Origin: Pandoraea anapnoica
GTDB lineage: Bacteria; Pseudomonadota; Gammaproteobacteria; Burkholderiales; Burkholderiaceae
Length of the DNA stretch: 64,000 nucleotides
Direction of reading: 5' to 3'
Assembly (NCBI RefSeq): GCF_902459765.1
Contig: NZ_CABPSP010000001.1
Location: 1 to 64,000 of the forward strand
The notes under the pieces were generated by a model. The model saw only the letters and a list, made by a program, of their open reading frames with translations. It did no database searches and was not told the DNA's origin. The position numbers and the translations under genes are program-made. Of this stretch, positions 8,207 to 16,189 are shown piece by piece (position 1 is the first letter of the stretch; every line of letters starts with the position of its first letter).

Positions 8207-9283
8207 ATGACTCCCGTCACCATCCTGACCGGCTTTCTCGGCAGCGGTAAAACCACGCTGCTCAAGCGCATCCTGACCGAAGCGCACGGCATGAAGATCG
8301 CCGTCATCGAAAACGAATTCGGTGAAGAGAACATCGACAACGACATCCTCGTGCAGGACAACGCCGAGCAGATCGTGCAGATGAGCAACGGCTGCATCTG
8401 CTGCACGATCCGTGGCGATCTGGTGCAGGCGCTGTCCGATCTGAATAGCCAGCGCGACGCCGGTTCGATCCAGTTCGACCGCGTGGTCATCGAGACGACC
8501 GGCCTGGCGAACCCCGGCCCGGTGGCGCAGACCTTCTTCATCGACGACGAAGTGGCCGACACCTACCGTCTGGACGCCATCATCACGCTGGTCGATGCCA
8601 AGCACGGCCAGCAGCAGCTCGATCAGCACGAAGTGGTGCAGCGTCAGGTGGGGTTTGCCGACCGTCTGTTCATTACGAAGGCCGATCTGGTGACGCCGGA
8701 CGCCCTCGACGACCTCAAGCACCGTCTCGCGCACATGAATCCGCGTGCGCCGCAGCAGGTAGTGGACTTCGGTCAGGCCGATCTGAAGGAGATCTTCGAC
8801 ATCCACGGCTTCAACCTGAACGACAAGCTCGACATCGATCCGGACTTCCTGGCCGCCGACGACCACGCGCACGACCACGACCACGGCCATGACCACGATC
8901 ATTCGCACTGCGACCATGACCATGGGAAGTGCGACCACGAAGGTCACGACCACGGGCACGCTCACCACCATCACGCGCATCACGATGACGCCATCAAGTC
9001 GTTCGTCTTCCGCAGCGAAAAACAATTCGATCCGGCCAAGCTGGAGGATTTCCTCGGGAGCATCCTACAGGTGTACGGCGAACGCTTATTGCGTTATAAA
9101 GGCGTATTAAACATGCGCGGTATCGACCGCCGGGTCGTGTTCCAGGGCGTTCACCAGATGATGGGTAGCGACGTGGGCACGAAGTGGCAACCTGGCGAGA
9201 CGCCGAACACCAAGATGGTGTTCATTGGCGCGGAACTGCCGAAAGACATCATCCTGCAAGGGCTGGAGCGCTGTCTGGTCTGA
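8207..9283 (+). CDS. COG0523 (CobW/ZigA-type) zinc-metallochaperone GTPase
   Basis: G3E-family GTPase that probably delivers zinc to client proteins during zinc shortage. In the 358-residue protein the Walker A motif GFLGSGKTT is at 9-17 and the diagnostic metal-binding CxCC motif (NGCICC) at 61-66. A very His/Asp-rich region (roughly 218-262, with about 20 histidines) should bind zinc, and a CobW C-terminal domain follows. The start at 8207 gives MTPVTILTGFLGSGKTT; the upstream in-frame ATG lies inside zur. Its place directly after zur, in a Zur-operator block, supports a zinc rather than cobalt role. Confidence 0.9.
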   Translation: MTPVTILTGFLGSGKTTLLKRILTEAHGMKIAVIENEFGEENIDNDILVQDNAEQIVQMSNGCICCTIRGDLVQALSDLNSQRDAGSIQFDRVVIETTGLANPGPVAQTFFIDDEVADTYRLDAIITLVDAKHGQQQLDQHEVVQRQVGFADRLFITKADLVTPDALDDLKHRLAHMNPRAPQQVVDFGQADLKEIFDIHGFNLNDKLDIDPDFLAADDHAHDHDHGHDHDHSHCDHDHGKCDHEGHDHGHAHHHHAHHDDAIKSFVFRSEKQFDPAKLEDFLGSILQVYGERLLRYKGVLNMRGIDRRVVFQGVHQMMGSDVGTKWQPGETPNTKMVFIGAELPKDIILQGLERCLV

Positions 9284-9343
9284 GCGGAATCGCCGAATTC
9301 GGTGACGGGAAAGCCCTAAATCGGGACTGTCGAACGATTCGGT

Positions 9344-9349
9344 TACAAT
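9344..9349 (+). promoter_or_regulatory. Possible dksA -10 box
   Basis: TACAAT in the 136-bp gap before dksA. No convincing -35 is present at 16-18 bp. It would give dksA its own promoter, separate from the zur operator upstream. Confidence 0.35.
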
Positions 9350-9419
9350 ACCTGCCCACTGGGACCGCCGCCAGCGAATCGACGCGGCATTTCCGGGGGG
9401 TAGGCAGGGGAGCACCGTC

Positions 9420-10097
9420 ATGGCCACCGCCTCTCGCAAGACTGCCACCGCACGCCCCACGCGCCGGTCTGAACCGGCACTGGGCGCGGGCGCCAAGCGT
9501 GCTCCAGCAGGCAAATCGAAGACGGGCGACGAGGCCGCCGCCAAGAAGAAGGCGCCGCCCAAATCGCCCGGCAGGAAAGTAACCCAAGAAGCCGCCCGCG
9601 GCATTGCCGGTAAGCAAGACGTGCCACCCGCTACAGGGGCATCGCCGGATCATCCGAAAGAGACGCCACAGAAACCCATGAGCAAGCAACGACTTTTGAC
9701 CGAGGCCGAAATTCTGAAGATGTCCGACAAGGACTACATGAATGCGGCTCAACTCGAATTCTTCAAGAATCGTCTGGAAGAGCTGCAAGCCGAAATTCTG
9801 CGTAACGCCGGGCAGACGACCGAGAACCTGCGGGAAACCGTGGTGGTTCCGGATCCGGCCGACCGCGCGACCATCGAAGAGGAACACGCGCTCGAGCTGC
9901 GTACTCGCGATCGCGAACGCAAGCTGCTGAAGAAGGTTCAGCAGTCGCTCGCCCGCATCGATTCCGGCGATTATGGCTGGTGCGAAGAAACCGGCGAGCC
10001 GATTGGCGTGCCGCGTCTGCTCGCCCGCCCGACGGCGACGCTGTCGCTCGAAGCGCAAGAGCGTCGCGAACTGCGTCAAAAGCTGTTCGGCGACTGA
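9420..10097 (+). CDS. dksA: RNA polymerase-binding transcription factor DksA
   Basis: Binds the RNA polymerase secondary channel and, with ppGpp, mediates the stringent response. From MSKQRLLTEAEILKMSDKDY (ATG at 9678) the 139 residues match the Burkholderiales DksA core: the coiled-coil with catalytic acidic tip DPADRATIEEEH, then the globular domain GDYGWCEETGEPIG. The zinc-finger positions are degenerate: only one cysteine remains where E. coli DksA has four. The frame also extends upstream to an ATG at 9420, adding 86 Ala/Lys/Pro-rich residues. Either start is possible, and the region 9420-9677 may be untranslated. A strong terminator follows. Confidence 0.92.
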   Translation: MATASRKTATARPTRRSEPALGAGAKRAPAGKSKTGDEAAAKKKAPPKSPGRKVTQEAARGIAGKQDVPPATGASPDHPKETPQKPMSKQRLLTEAEILKMSDKDYMNAAQLEFFKNRLEELQAEILRNAGQTTENLRETVVVPDPADRATIEEEHALELRTRDRERKLLKKVQQSLARIDSGDYGWCEETGEPIGVPRLLARPTATLSLEAQERRELRQKLFGD

Positions 10098-10160
10098 TCG
10101 TCGGTCAACTGGCCCCGGCAACCGCGCGGTGGCGGTGCCCGGTGGCCTCAGCCGATCAAA

Positions 10161-10187
10161 GGCATGTCTTCGCGACATGCCTTTTTT
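10161..10187 (+). terminator. Rho-independent terminator of dksA
   Basis: An 8-bp stem (GGCATGTC 10161-10168, GACATGCC 10174-10181) with a 5-nt loop, followed by six T. It separates dksA from the Zur-operator region downstream. Confidence 0.9.
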
Positions 10188-10254
10188 CTTTCGCGGTCGT
10201 CATCCCTGCGCTGTCGTTCCTCATAACGCTCGCGGGTGACGTCACTTTATGGCA

Positions 10255-10277
10255 GAATTGCAACTCAGTTGCAATTC
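10255..10277. promoter_or_regulatory. Perfect 23-bp palindrome, probable Zur operator
   Basis: Two perfect 11-bp arms, GAATTGCAACT (10255-10265) and AGTTGCAATTC (10267-10277), around one central base. The core repeats the motif in front of zur at 15 of 17 positions. The palindrome ends directly at the ATG (10278) of the next gene. Zur repression of the following two genes in zinc-replete cells is inferred. Confidence 0.75.
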
Positions 10278-10790
10278 ATGTCACTCATGGCTTCCATCGA
10301 CTCTGCTTCTCGCCTGTGGCGTGTGCGTTCGCGCACGCGCGTTGGCCGTGGCCGCAGCGGATGGATCGTCTGGCTCATCACGGCACTGCTCTGTGTGCAG
10401 ATGTGGGGCCTGCAACATGAAATTGCACACGCCCGCGAGTTGTCCGGCATCGGGCAACACACGTCGGGGCGCAGCGGCGCGCCTGCGGAAACGAACGCCG
10501 CCGAGGCCACCGCTGCGAATATGGCGGACGATGGCGACACCGCAGACGACGCCATCGCTGCCGACTGGTCCGTGCAATCGTCGCGCACGACACACGCCGG
10601 TTTCGGCACTCACCACCATCATTGCCATCTCTTCGAAGGGGCGACGCTCGCGGCAGCGATGGCTGTGGCGGTCCTCCAATGGGCAGGCGACGCCAGCACG
10701 GCGCACGCGCCGTTGCCGGTCAACGGACGAAGCCATGCGAGCGCCGTCGTCCTGCCGTTCGATTCCCGCGCTCCGCCGGTCACGGTCTGA
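10278..10790 (+). CDS. Small His-containing exported or membrane protein of the Zur block
   Basis: Not recognised with certainty. The 170-residue product has one strong hydrophobic segment (about 27-44) after an Arg-rich N-terminus, so it is a signal-anchored or exported protein. It then has an H...H pair (LQHEIAHA) and a THHHHCHLFE cluster, followed by a second hydrophobic stretch. The layout resembles the DUF2946-like proteins found beside metal receptors and suggests zinc or copper binding in the periplasm. The start is uncertain: ATGs at 10278 and 10287 both lack a ribosome-binding site, and a GTG at 10236 would run through the operator. It is probably co-transcribed with the receptor gene. 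Confidence 0.6.
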   Translation: MSLMASIDSASRLWRVRSRTRVGRGRSGWIVWLITALLCVQMWGLQHEIAHARELSGIGQHTSGRSGAPAETNAAEATAANMADDGDTADDAIAADWSVQSSRTTHAGFGTHHHHCHLFEGATLAAAMAVAVLQWAGDASTAHAPLPVNGRSHASAVVLPFDSRAPPVTV

Positions 10791-11016
10791 ATCCCCGCGC
10801 ATTGCCTTGTGAATCGTCCCGTCGTCTGAGACGTAGGGTCGAGGCATTCGCATTGCCCTCGTGCACCTGACGAATTTGCGCCAGCACGCTCGCCGACGCG
10901 CATCAGCGCTGCTTGCGCCGCGCCGCCGGGCGGTTGCCGTGCGCCCATTCGTCCGGCTGCTGCGCCGACATACGGGGCCCCGGCCCCATCAGACCGAATA
11001 CAAACACAAGACCGAC

Positions 11017-13185
11017 ATGGCCATCTCTACCCTTCGCGTCGCGCGTCAACGCGCGACGTCCTCGCTCGCCCCGACTTCAGACGTGGTATCCGTCGCACAT
11101 CGCCGCACGTCGCCCAGACTCGCACCGCTGCCGCTGGCGGCGGCGCTCACCTTCAGCGCTTTCGCCATCACCAGCCTGTCCGTTCAGGCGGCGGAAGTGT
11201 CGACGCAAGCTCCGGCAGTCGCCGTAGCACCGGCCGCGCCGGAAGCTGCGCTGCCCGTTACGTTCGTCACGGGCAACCCGCTCGGACGCGCCGCCGCCGA
11301 TCTCGCCGCCCCGCTCACGGAACTCGACGGTCGCGCGCTGGCGCTGCGTCGCGCCACCACGCTGGGCGAGACGCTGGACGGCCTGCCCGGCGTGTCGGCC
11401 ACGTCGTACGGCCCGAACGTCAGCCGCCCGATCATTCGCGGACTCGACGGCGATCGCATTCGCGTGTTGCAAAACGGCACGGCCTCGCTCGACGCCTCAT
11501 CGCTCTCCTACGACCACGCCGTGGCGCAGGACCCGCTCTCCATCGAGCGCGTGGAAATCGTGCGCGGCCCGGCAGCGCTGCTCTATGGCGGTAACGCCGT
11601 CGGTGGTGTGGTCAACACCATCGACAACCGCATTCCCCGCGAGGCGCTTAACGGTATTTCCGGTGCGACGGACTTCAACTACGGCGGTGCGAACCGCGAG
11701 CGCGCCGGTGCGGCGCAGCTCGAATTCGGCAACGGCCAGTTCGCGTTTCACGTCGATGGTTTTGCGCGCAAGAGCGCCGACCTGCGCATTCCCGGTTTCG
11801 CCCGTTCGGCGCAGCAACGCGCACGCGACGACGAAGACACGAAGCAACCGTCGGGCACCCTGCCCAATAGCGATGGCCAGACCAGCGGTGCGGCCGCAGG
11901 TGCTTCGTGGACGTGGGCCAACGGCTATGCCGGACTGTCGTACTCTGGTTACGACGCCGACTACGGCACCGTCGCCGAGGAGAACACGCGCATTCGTCTG
12001 CGTCAGCAACGTCTCGCGCTGGCGAGCGAAGTGCGTAATCTGAGCGGCCCGTTCACGGCGTTCAAGTTCGACTTCGGCTACACCGACTACGAACACAAGG
12101 AAATCGAGAGCGGCGTGACGGGCACGACGTTCAAGAACCACGGCTACGAGGGGCGCATCGAAGCGCGTCATGCGAAGATCGGGCCGCTCGAAGGCGCGGT
12201 CGGTGTGCAGTTCTCGCAGAACACGTTCTCTGCGCTCGGCGAAGAAGCGTTCGTGCCGAAGAGCGACACCACCAACGTGGCGCTGTTCGCGCTCGAGGAG
12301 TGGGCCGTCAATCAGGCCGTGAAGCTCTCGTTCGGCGCACGCATCGAGCATTCCAGCGTGAAGCCGAGTTCCGGAGGCAACGAGCGCTTCGAGAACCTGC
12401 CGTCGCGTAACTTCACGCCGGGGAGCGTTTCGGCAGGCGCGGTGTTCGCGCTGGCACCGGCATGGTCGTTGGCGGTGAACACCTCATACACCGAGCGCGC
12501 GCCGACGTTCTACGAGTTGTACGCAAACGGCCCGCACCTCGCGACCGGCGTGTACGAAATCGGCAATGCGCAGGCGAAGATGGAAAAGGCTTTCTCCACC
12601 GACCTGGCACTGCGTTACGAGAGCGGTCCCAACAAGGGCAGCGTGGGCGTGTTCTACAGCCGCTTCTCGAACTTCATCGCGCTGAACAATACGGGGCAGA
12701 CGGTGGAGGGCGAAGAGAAGCCGCTGCCGGTGTATCAGTACGCAGGGGTGCCCGCCGACCTCTACGGCTTCGAAGCACAGGGCCGTGCGCGCGTGTGGCA
12801 GGGCTACGGCGATGTCGACGTCGAGCTGCGCGCCGACTACACCATCGGCCGCAATCGCAACACCGGCGAACCGCTGCCGCGTATCGCGCCGTTGCGTCTG
12901 ACGGCGGCGGTGATCTACGGACTGGGGCACTGGGGCGCACGTCTGGAAATGGTGCACGCGAGCAATCAGGGGCGGGTCCCGTCCAACGATCTGACGACGA
13001 ACGGTTACACCACGCTGGGCGCTGCGCTCACGTATCAGTTCAAGGCGGGTGGTGCGCAGTGGCTGGCCTATCTGAAGGGCGAGAACCTGACCAATCAGGA
13101 AGTGCGTCTCGCGAGTTCGGTGCTGCGCGACATTGCGCCGCAGGGCGGCCGTGCCGTTCGCGTGGGGTTGCGCACAACGTTCTAA
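11017..13185 (+). CDS. znuD: TonB-dependent outer-membrane zinc receptor, ZnuD-like
   Basis: Predicted outer-membrane beta-barrel that imports zinc (or a zinc complex) using TonB energy. The 722-residue product has a long N-terminal export signal ending near SLSVQAAEV. The plug domain follows (TTLGETLDGLPGVSATSYGP, SRPIIRGLDGDRIRVLQNG, SIERVEIVRGPAALLYGG, NAVGGVVNTIDNRIP), then a roughly 22-strand barrel ending in the aromatic residue of GLRTTF. The start at 11017 is chosen because the upstream extension to 10861 is Arg-rich and unconserved. The Zur-type palindrome before the preceding gene and the COG0523 gene upstream support zinc as substrate. Other TonB ligands cannot be excluded. Confidence 0.85.
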   Translation: MAISTLRVARQRATSSLAPTSDVVSVAHRRTSPRLAPLPLAAALTFSAFAITSLSVQAAEVSTQAPAVAVAPAAPEAALPVTFVTGNPLGRAAADLAAPLTELDGRALALRRATTLGETLDGLPGVSATSYGPNVSRPIIRGLDGDRIRVLQNGTASLDASSLSYDHAVAQDPLSIERVEIVRGPAALLYGGNAVGGVVNTIDNRIPREALNGISGATDFNYGGANRERAGAAQLEFGNGQFAFHVDGFARKSADLRIPGFARSAQQRARDDEDTKQPSGTLPNSDGQTSGAAAGASWTWANGYAGLSYSGYDADYGTVAEENTRIRLRQQRLALASEVRNLSGPFTAFKFDFGYTDYEHKEIESGVTGTTFKNHGYEGRIEARHAKIGPLEGAVGVQFSQNTFSALGEEAFVPKSDTTNVALFALEEWAVNQAVKLSFGARIEHSSVKPSSGGNERFENLPSRNFTPGSVSAGAVFALAPAWSLAVNTSYTERAPTFYELYANGPHLATGVYEIGNAQAKMEKAFSTDLALRYESGPNKGSVGVFYSRFSNFIALNNTGQTVEGEEKPLPVYQYAGVPADLYGFEAQGRARVWQGYGDVDVELRADYTIGRNRNTGEPLPRIAPLRLTAAVIYGLGHWGARLEMVHASNQGRVPSNDLTTNGYTTLGAALTYQFKAGGAQWLAYLKGENLTNQEVRLASSVLRDIAPQGGRAVRVGLRTTF

Positions 13186-13289
13186 GCGGCGTGGCGCGCT
13201 GAGCATCCCGCAAAATCGGGGCAATTTCCGAGAAATTGCTTCGTGGCTTCCAATTCGTGCGGTGCAATGCCGCGCGAATGTCACGATCC

Positions 13290-13349
13290 ATGCCGCTTTG
13301 TGCGGCATCGGCCTGTCGTCGACGGCGCGTCTTGCACGATGCCGTCGAC
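13290..13349. other. Two tandem stem-loops between znuD and hslV
   Basis: The gap 13186-13513 holds a 7-bp stem (ATGCCGC 13290-13296 with GCGGCAT 13302-13308) and a 9-bp stem (GTCGACGGC 13318-13326 with GCCGTCGAC 13341-13349). Neither has a T-tract. They may end or protect the znuD message. Apart from the promoter-like elements at 13354-13381, nothing else is seen in this gap. Confidence 0.45.
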
Positions 13350-13353
13350 GCCT

Positions 13354-13381
13354 CTTGATATTCTTTCGATTGCCCTAAACT
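13354..13381 (+). promoter_or_regulatory. Sigma-32-like promoter of hslVU
   Basis: CTTGATA (13354-13360), 12 bp, then CCCTAAAC (13373-13380) resembles the heat-shock consensus CTTGAAA-N11-16-CCCCATNT, as expected for hslVU. A sigma-70 reading (TTGATA 13355-13360 with an imperfect -10) overlaps it. Confidence 0.45.
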
Positions 13382-13513
13382 ACACTCACGTCTCGCCCGG
13401 CAGGGCGCGTTGTCACCGATCCAACCGCTGTTCAACGGTGGTTCGGCGGTGATGGACGCGACGTCCGGGCCAATCGTTACGGGGCGCATGTCGCCCCCCG
13501 AAAAGGAACAGGC

Positions 13514-14065
13514 ATGGAGCAATATCACGGCACCACCATCGTCTCCGTTCGGCGCGGCGATCAGGTCGCGCTTGGCGGTGACGGACAGGTCACGCTCGGC
13601 AACATCGTGATGAAGGGGACGGCGCGCAAGGTCCGCACCATCTATGACGGCAAGGTCATGGTCGGTTTTGCGGGCGCTACCGCAGACGCCTTCTCGCTGC
13701 TTGATCGCTTCGAGGCGAAGCTCCAGAAGCATCAGGGGCACCTCACGCGCTCGGCCGTCGAACTCGCGAAGGACTGGCGTACCGATCGTATGCTGCGCCG
13801 CCTCGAAGCGATGATGATCGTCGCCGACGCGGAAACCACGCTGGTCATCACCGGTAACGGCGACGTGCTCGATCCGGAAGGCGGCGTGGCGGCCATCGGC
13901 TCGGGTGGTTCGTACGCACAGGCGGCAGCACGCGCGCTGGTCGAGAATACCGATCTGACGCCGGCCGAGATCGTCAAGAAGGCGCTGACGATCGCGGGCG
14001 AAATGTGCATCTACACCAACGACAATCACATCATCGAATCGCTGCCGCCCAAGGCAGCGAAGTAA
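13514..14065 (+). CDS. hslV: HslV peptidase subunit
   Basis: Proteolytic subunit of the ATP-dependent HslVU protease, a heat-shock cytoplasmic complex. The 183-residue product starts [15 protein letters not shown]: the short propeptide is removed to expose the catalytic N-terminal threonine (Thr7). Conserved [28 protein letters not shown] and [16 protein letters not shown] segments are present. It precedes hslU by 131 bp, with a stem-loop between the two. Confidence 0.97.
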   Translation: MEQYHGTTIVSVRRGDQVALGGDGQVTLGNIVMKGTARKVRTIYDGKVMVGFAGATADAFSLLDRFEAKLQKHQGHLTRSAVELAKDWRTDRMLRRLEAMMIVADAETTLVITGNGDVLDPEGGVAAIGSGGSYAQAAARALVENTDLTPAEIVKKALTIAGEMCIYTNDNHIIESLPPKAAK

Positions 14066-14080
14066 CGACGGACGACGCAC

Positions 14081-14109
14081 GTGCCGCAGCAGGTGGACTC
14101 CTGCGGCAC
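14081..14109 (+). other. Intercistronic stem-loop hslV-hslU
   Basis: A 9-bp perfect stem (GTGCCGCAG 14081-14089, CTGCGGCAC 14101-14109) with an 11-nt loop and no T-tract. It may attenuate or protect the message and so adjust the HslV:HslU ratio. Confidence 0.45.
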
Positions 14110-14196
14110 GCTCTGCCGGCCGGTGGCTGATCGTCGTATCGACAGCCGTCCGGCCGGGCGTCGCCCTCTTTGCGAACCCCTAATCTGGCGAAAGTC

Positions 14197-15555
14197 ATGA
14201 CCCATATGACCCCCTCCGAGATCGTTTCCGAACTCGACAAACACATCATCGGCCAGCACAAGGCCAAGAAGGCTGTTGCGGTGGCGTTGCGCAACCGCTG
14301 GCGTCGTCAGCAGGTGGCCGATCCCCTGCGTCAGGAAATCACGCCGAAGAACATTCTGATGATCGGACCGACGGGCGTCGGCAAGACCGAAATTGCCCGC
14401 CGTCTGGCCAAACTCGCCGACGCGCCGTTCATCAAGGTCGAAGCCACCAAGTTCACGGAAGTCGGCTATGTAGGCCGCGACGTGGACAGCATCGTGCGCG
14501 ACCTCGCGGAAATCGCGATCAAGCAAACACGCGAAGCCGAAATGAAGAAGGTGCGCACCAAGGCCGAAGATCGTGCCGAGGACCGCATTCTCGATCTGCT
14601 GTTGCCGACGGGCCGCGAATCGTCGCGCGATATCCGTTTTGGTTCGGCGTCGGTGGAAGCCGAGCCGGGCGGCGAAGATAACGCCACGCGTCAGACTTTC
14701 CGCAAGCGTCTGCGCGAAGGCGCGCTCGACGACAAGGAAATCGAACTCGAAGTCGAGATCCCGGTGCAGGGCATGGAAATCATGGGCCCGCCGGGCATGG
14801 AAGAAATGACCGAGCAGATCAAGGGCATGTTCGCGAATCTGGGCAACCAGAAGAAGAAGCGTCAGAAGCTCAAGATCAAGGACGCGCTCAAGATCCTGAC
14901 CGACGAAGAAGCGTCGAAGATGCTCAACGACGAAGAGGTCAAGCAACTGGCGCTGCGCAACGTCGAGCAGAACGGCATTGTGTTCCTCGATGAGATCGAC
15001 AAGATCGCCACGCGCAGCGAAGTGGGCGGCGGTGACGTCTCGCGTCAGGGCGTGCAGCGCGATCTGCTGCCGCTGGTCGAAGGCACGACGGTGAGCACGA
15101 AGTTCGGCATGATCAAGACGGACCACATTCTGTTCATTGCGAGCGGTGCGTTCCATCTGGCCAAGCCGAGCGATCTGATTCCGGAACTGCAAGGCCGCTT
15201 CCCGATTCGCGTCGAACTCGAGTCGCTGTCGGTCGAAGACTTCGAAGCGATTCTCACGCAAACGGACGCGAGCCTCGTGAAGCAGTATCAGGCGTTGCTG
15301 GCCACCGAAGACGTGACGCTCGAATTCGCACCGGACGGCATCAAGCGTCTCGCGGAGATTGCGTTCTCGGTCAACGAGAAGACGGAGAACATCGGCGCAC
15401 GCCGTCTGTACACCGTCATCGAAAAACTGCTTGAAGACATTTCGTACAGCGCAGGCAAGCAGTCCAACGAAGTGGTCACGATCAACACCGAGTACGTGAA
15501 CCGGTTCCTGGAAGAAGTGGCGCAGAACGAAGATCTGTCGCGTTACGTGCTGTAA
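14197..15555 (+). CDS. hslU: HslU ATPase subunit
   Basis: AAA+ unfoldase that feeds substrates to HslV. In the 452-residue protein, Walker A is GPTGVGKT, Walker B is [10 protein letters not shown], and sensor and arginine-finger residues lie in [11 protein letters not shown]. The variable I domain (about 110-240) contains repeated Met/Glu-rich sequence ([12 protein letters not shown]). The C-terminal DLSRYVL inserts into HslV in the active complex. The start [13 protein letters not shown] (14197) matches Burkholderia; a second ATG at 14206 and an ATG at 14170 are alternatives. A terminator follows. Confidence 0.97.
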   Translation: MTHMTPSEIVSELDKHIIGQHKAKKAVAVALRNRWRRQQVADPLRQEITPKNILMIGPTGVGKTEIARRLAKLADAPFIKVEATKFTEVGYVGRDVDSIVRDLAEIAIKQTREAEMKKVRTKAEDRAEDRILDLLLPTGRESSRDIRFGSASVEAEPGGEDNATRQTFRKRLREGALDDKEIELEVEIPVQGMEIMGPPGMEEMTEQIKGMFANLGNQKKKRQKLKIKDALKILTDEEASKMLNDEEVKQLALRNVEQNGIVFLDEIDKIATRSEVGGGDVSRQGVQRDLLPLVEGTTVSTKFGMIKTDHILFIASGAFHLAKPSDLIPELQGRFPIRVELESLSVEDFEAILTQTDASLVKQYQALLATEDVTLEFAPDGIKRLAEIAFSVNEKTENIGARRLYTVIEKLLEDISYSAGKQSNEVVTINTEYVNRFLEEVAQNEDLSRYVL

Positions 15556-15604
15556 GTGCTGGAATGGCGTAACGTCTGCTCGTTTGCGCGTTCGCAGCAC
15601 CATG

Positions 15605-15630
15605 AAAAAAGGCCCCTTGGGGCCTTTTTT
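15605..15630. terminator. Bidirectional terminator between hslU and regA
   Basis: Six A, a GGCCCC/GGGGCC stem with TT loop, then six T. It can stop the converging hslU and regBA transcripts. Confidence 0.93.
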
Positions 15631-15646
15631 CTTTTCTGCGTCCGAC

Positions 15647-16189
15647 TTACTGCTTGACCGGTCGCTTGAGCAACTTGCGTTGCAGCGTGCGTCGGTGCAT
15701 GTTCAGCGCTCGGGCCGTGGCCGAGATGTTGCCGTTGTGCTCGGCGAGCACGCGCTGAATGTGTTCCCACTCCAGTCGCGCGACCGACAGCGGCGACGGG
15801 TTTTCGATGGCTTCGTCTGCCTGCGTTTCGCTCGCATCGCTACGCAGCGATGCAAGGATCGTATCGGCATTAGCTGGCTTGGCCAGATAGTTGTCTGCAC
15901 CGTCCTTCACAGCCTGCACGGCGGTGGCGATGCTCGCGTAACCGGTGAGCACCAGCATGCGGGCTTTCGGTTGCAGCGCGCGCAGCGGCGCGATGAGCGG
16001 CAGGCCGGAGTCATGGCCGAGATGCAGGTCGACCGAAATGAGATCGAACTGACGCGTGCGGGCCGCGAGCAAGGCGGCGGCGCCGTCGGCGGCGATCTGC
16101 ACGTCGTAGCCGCGACGCGTCAGGGCCCGGGCGAGCGTTTCGGCAAAGACGACGTCGTCGTCGATAAGAAGGAAGTGGGAGGCGTTCAT
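15647..16189 (-). CDS. regA: Response regulator of the RegA/PrrA/ActR family
   Basis: DNA-binding response regulator partnered with the adjacent RegB-type kinase. The 180-residue product has a receiver domain with acidic pocket DDD (10-12), phosphoacceptor Asp54, conserved Thr (VLTGYAS) and Lys (YLAKPA), a short Pro-containing linker, and a Fis-type helix-turn-helix (HIQRVLAEHNGNISATARAL, MHRRTLQRKL). This architecture is that of global redox regulators controlling respiration, CO2 and nitrogen metabolism. Its start overlaps the kinase stop by 4 bp, so the two are translationally coupled. Confidence 0.92.
   Translation of the reverse strand: MNASHFLLIDDDVVFAETLARALTRRGYDVQIAADGAAALLAARTRQFDLISVDLHLGHDSGLPLIAPLRALQPKARMLVLTGYASIATAVQAVKDGADNYLAKPANADTILASLRSDASETQADEAIENPSPLSVARLEWEHIQRVLAEHNGNISATARALNMHRRTLQRKLLKRPVKQ

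Noticed and set aside
8868-9000. His/Asp repeat tract as a tandem DNA repeat or frameshift hotspot
   Set aside because: The repeats are imperfect at the DNA level and the frame is intact; such His-rich tracts are normal in COG0523 proteins.
10236-10245. GTGACGTCAC palindrome as a second operator
   Set aside because: Short, and not repeated near zur; it may be chance beside the stronger 23-bp palindrome.
14026-15603. A 525-codon minus-strand frame across hslU
   Set aside because: Mirror of the hslU reading frame, with low-complexity Phe/Arg/Leu composition.
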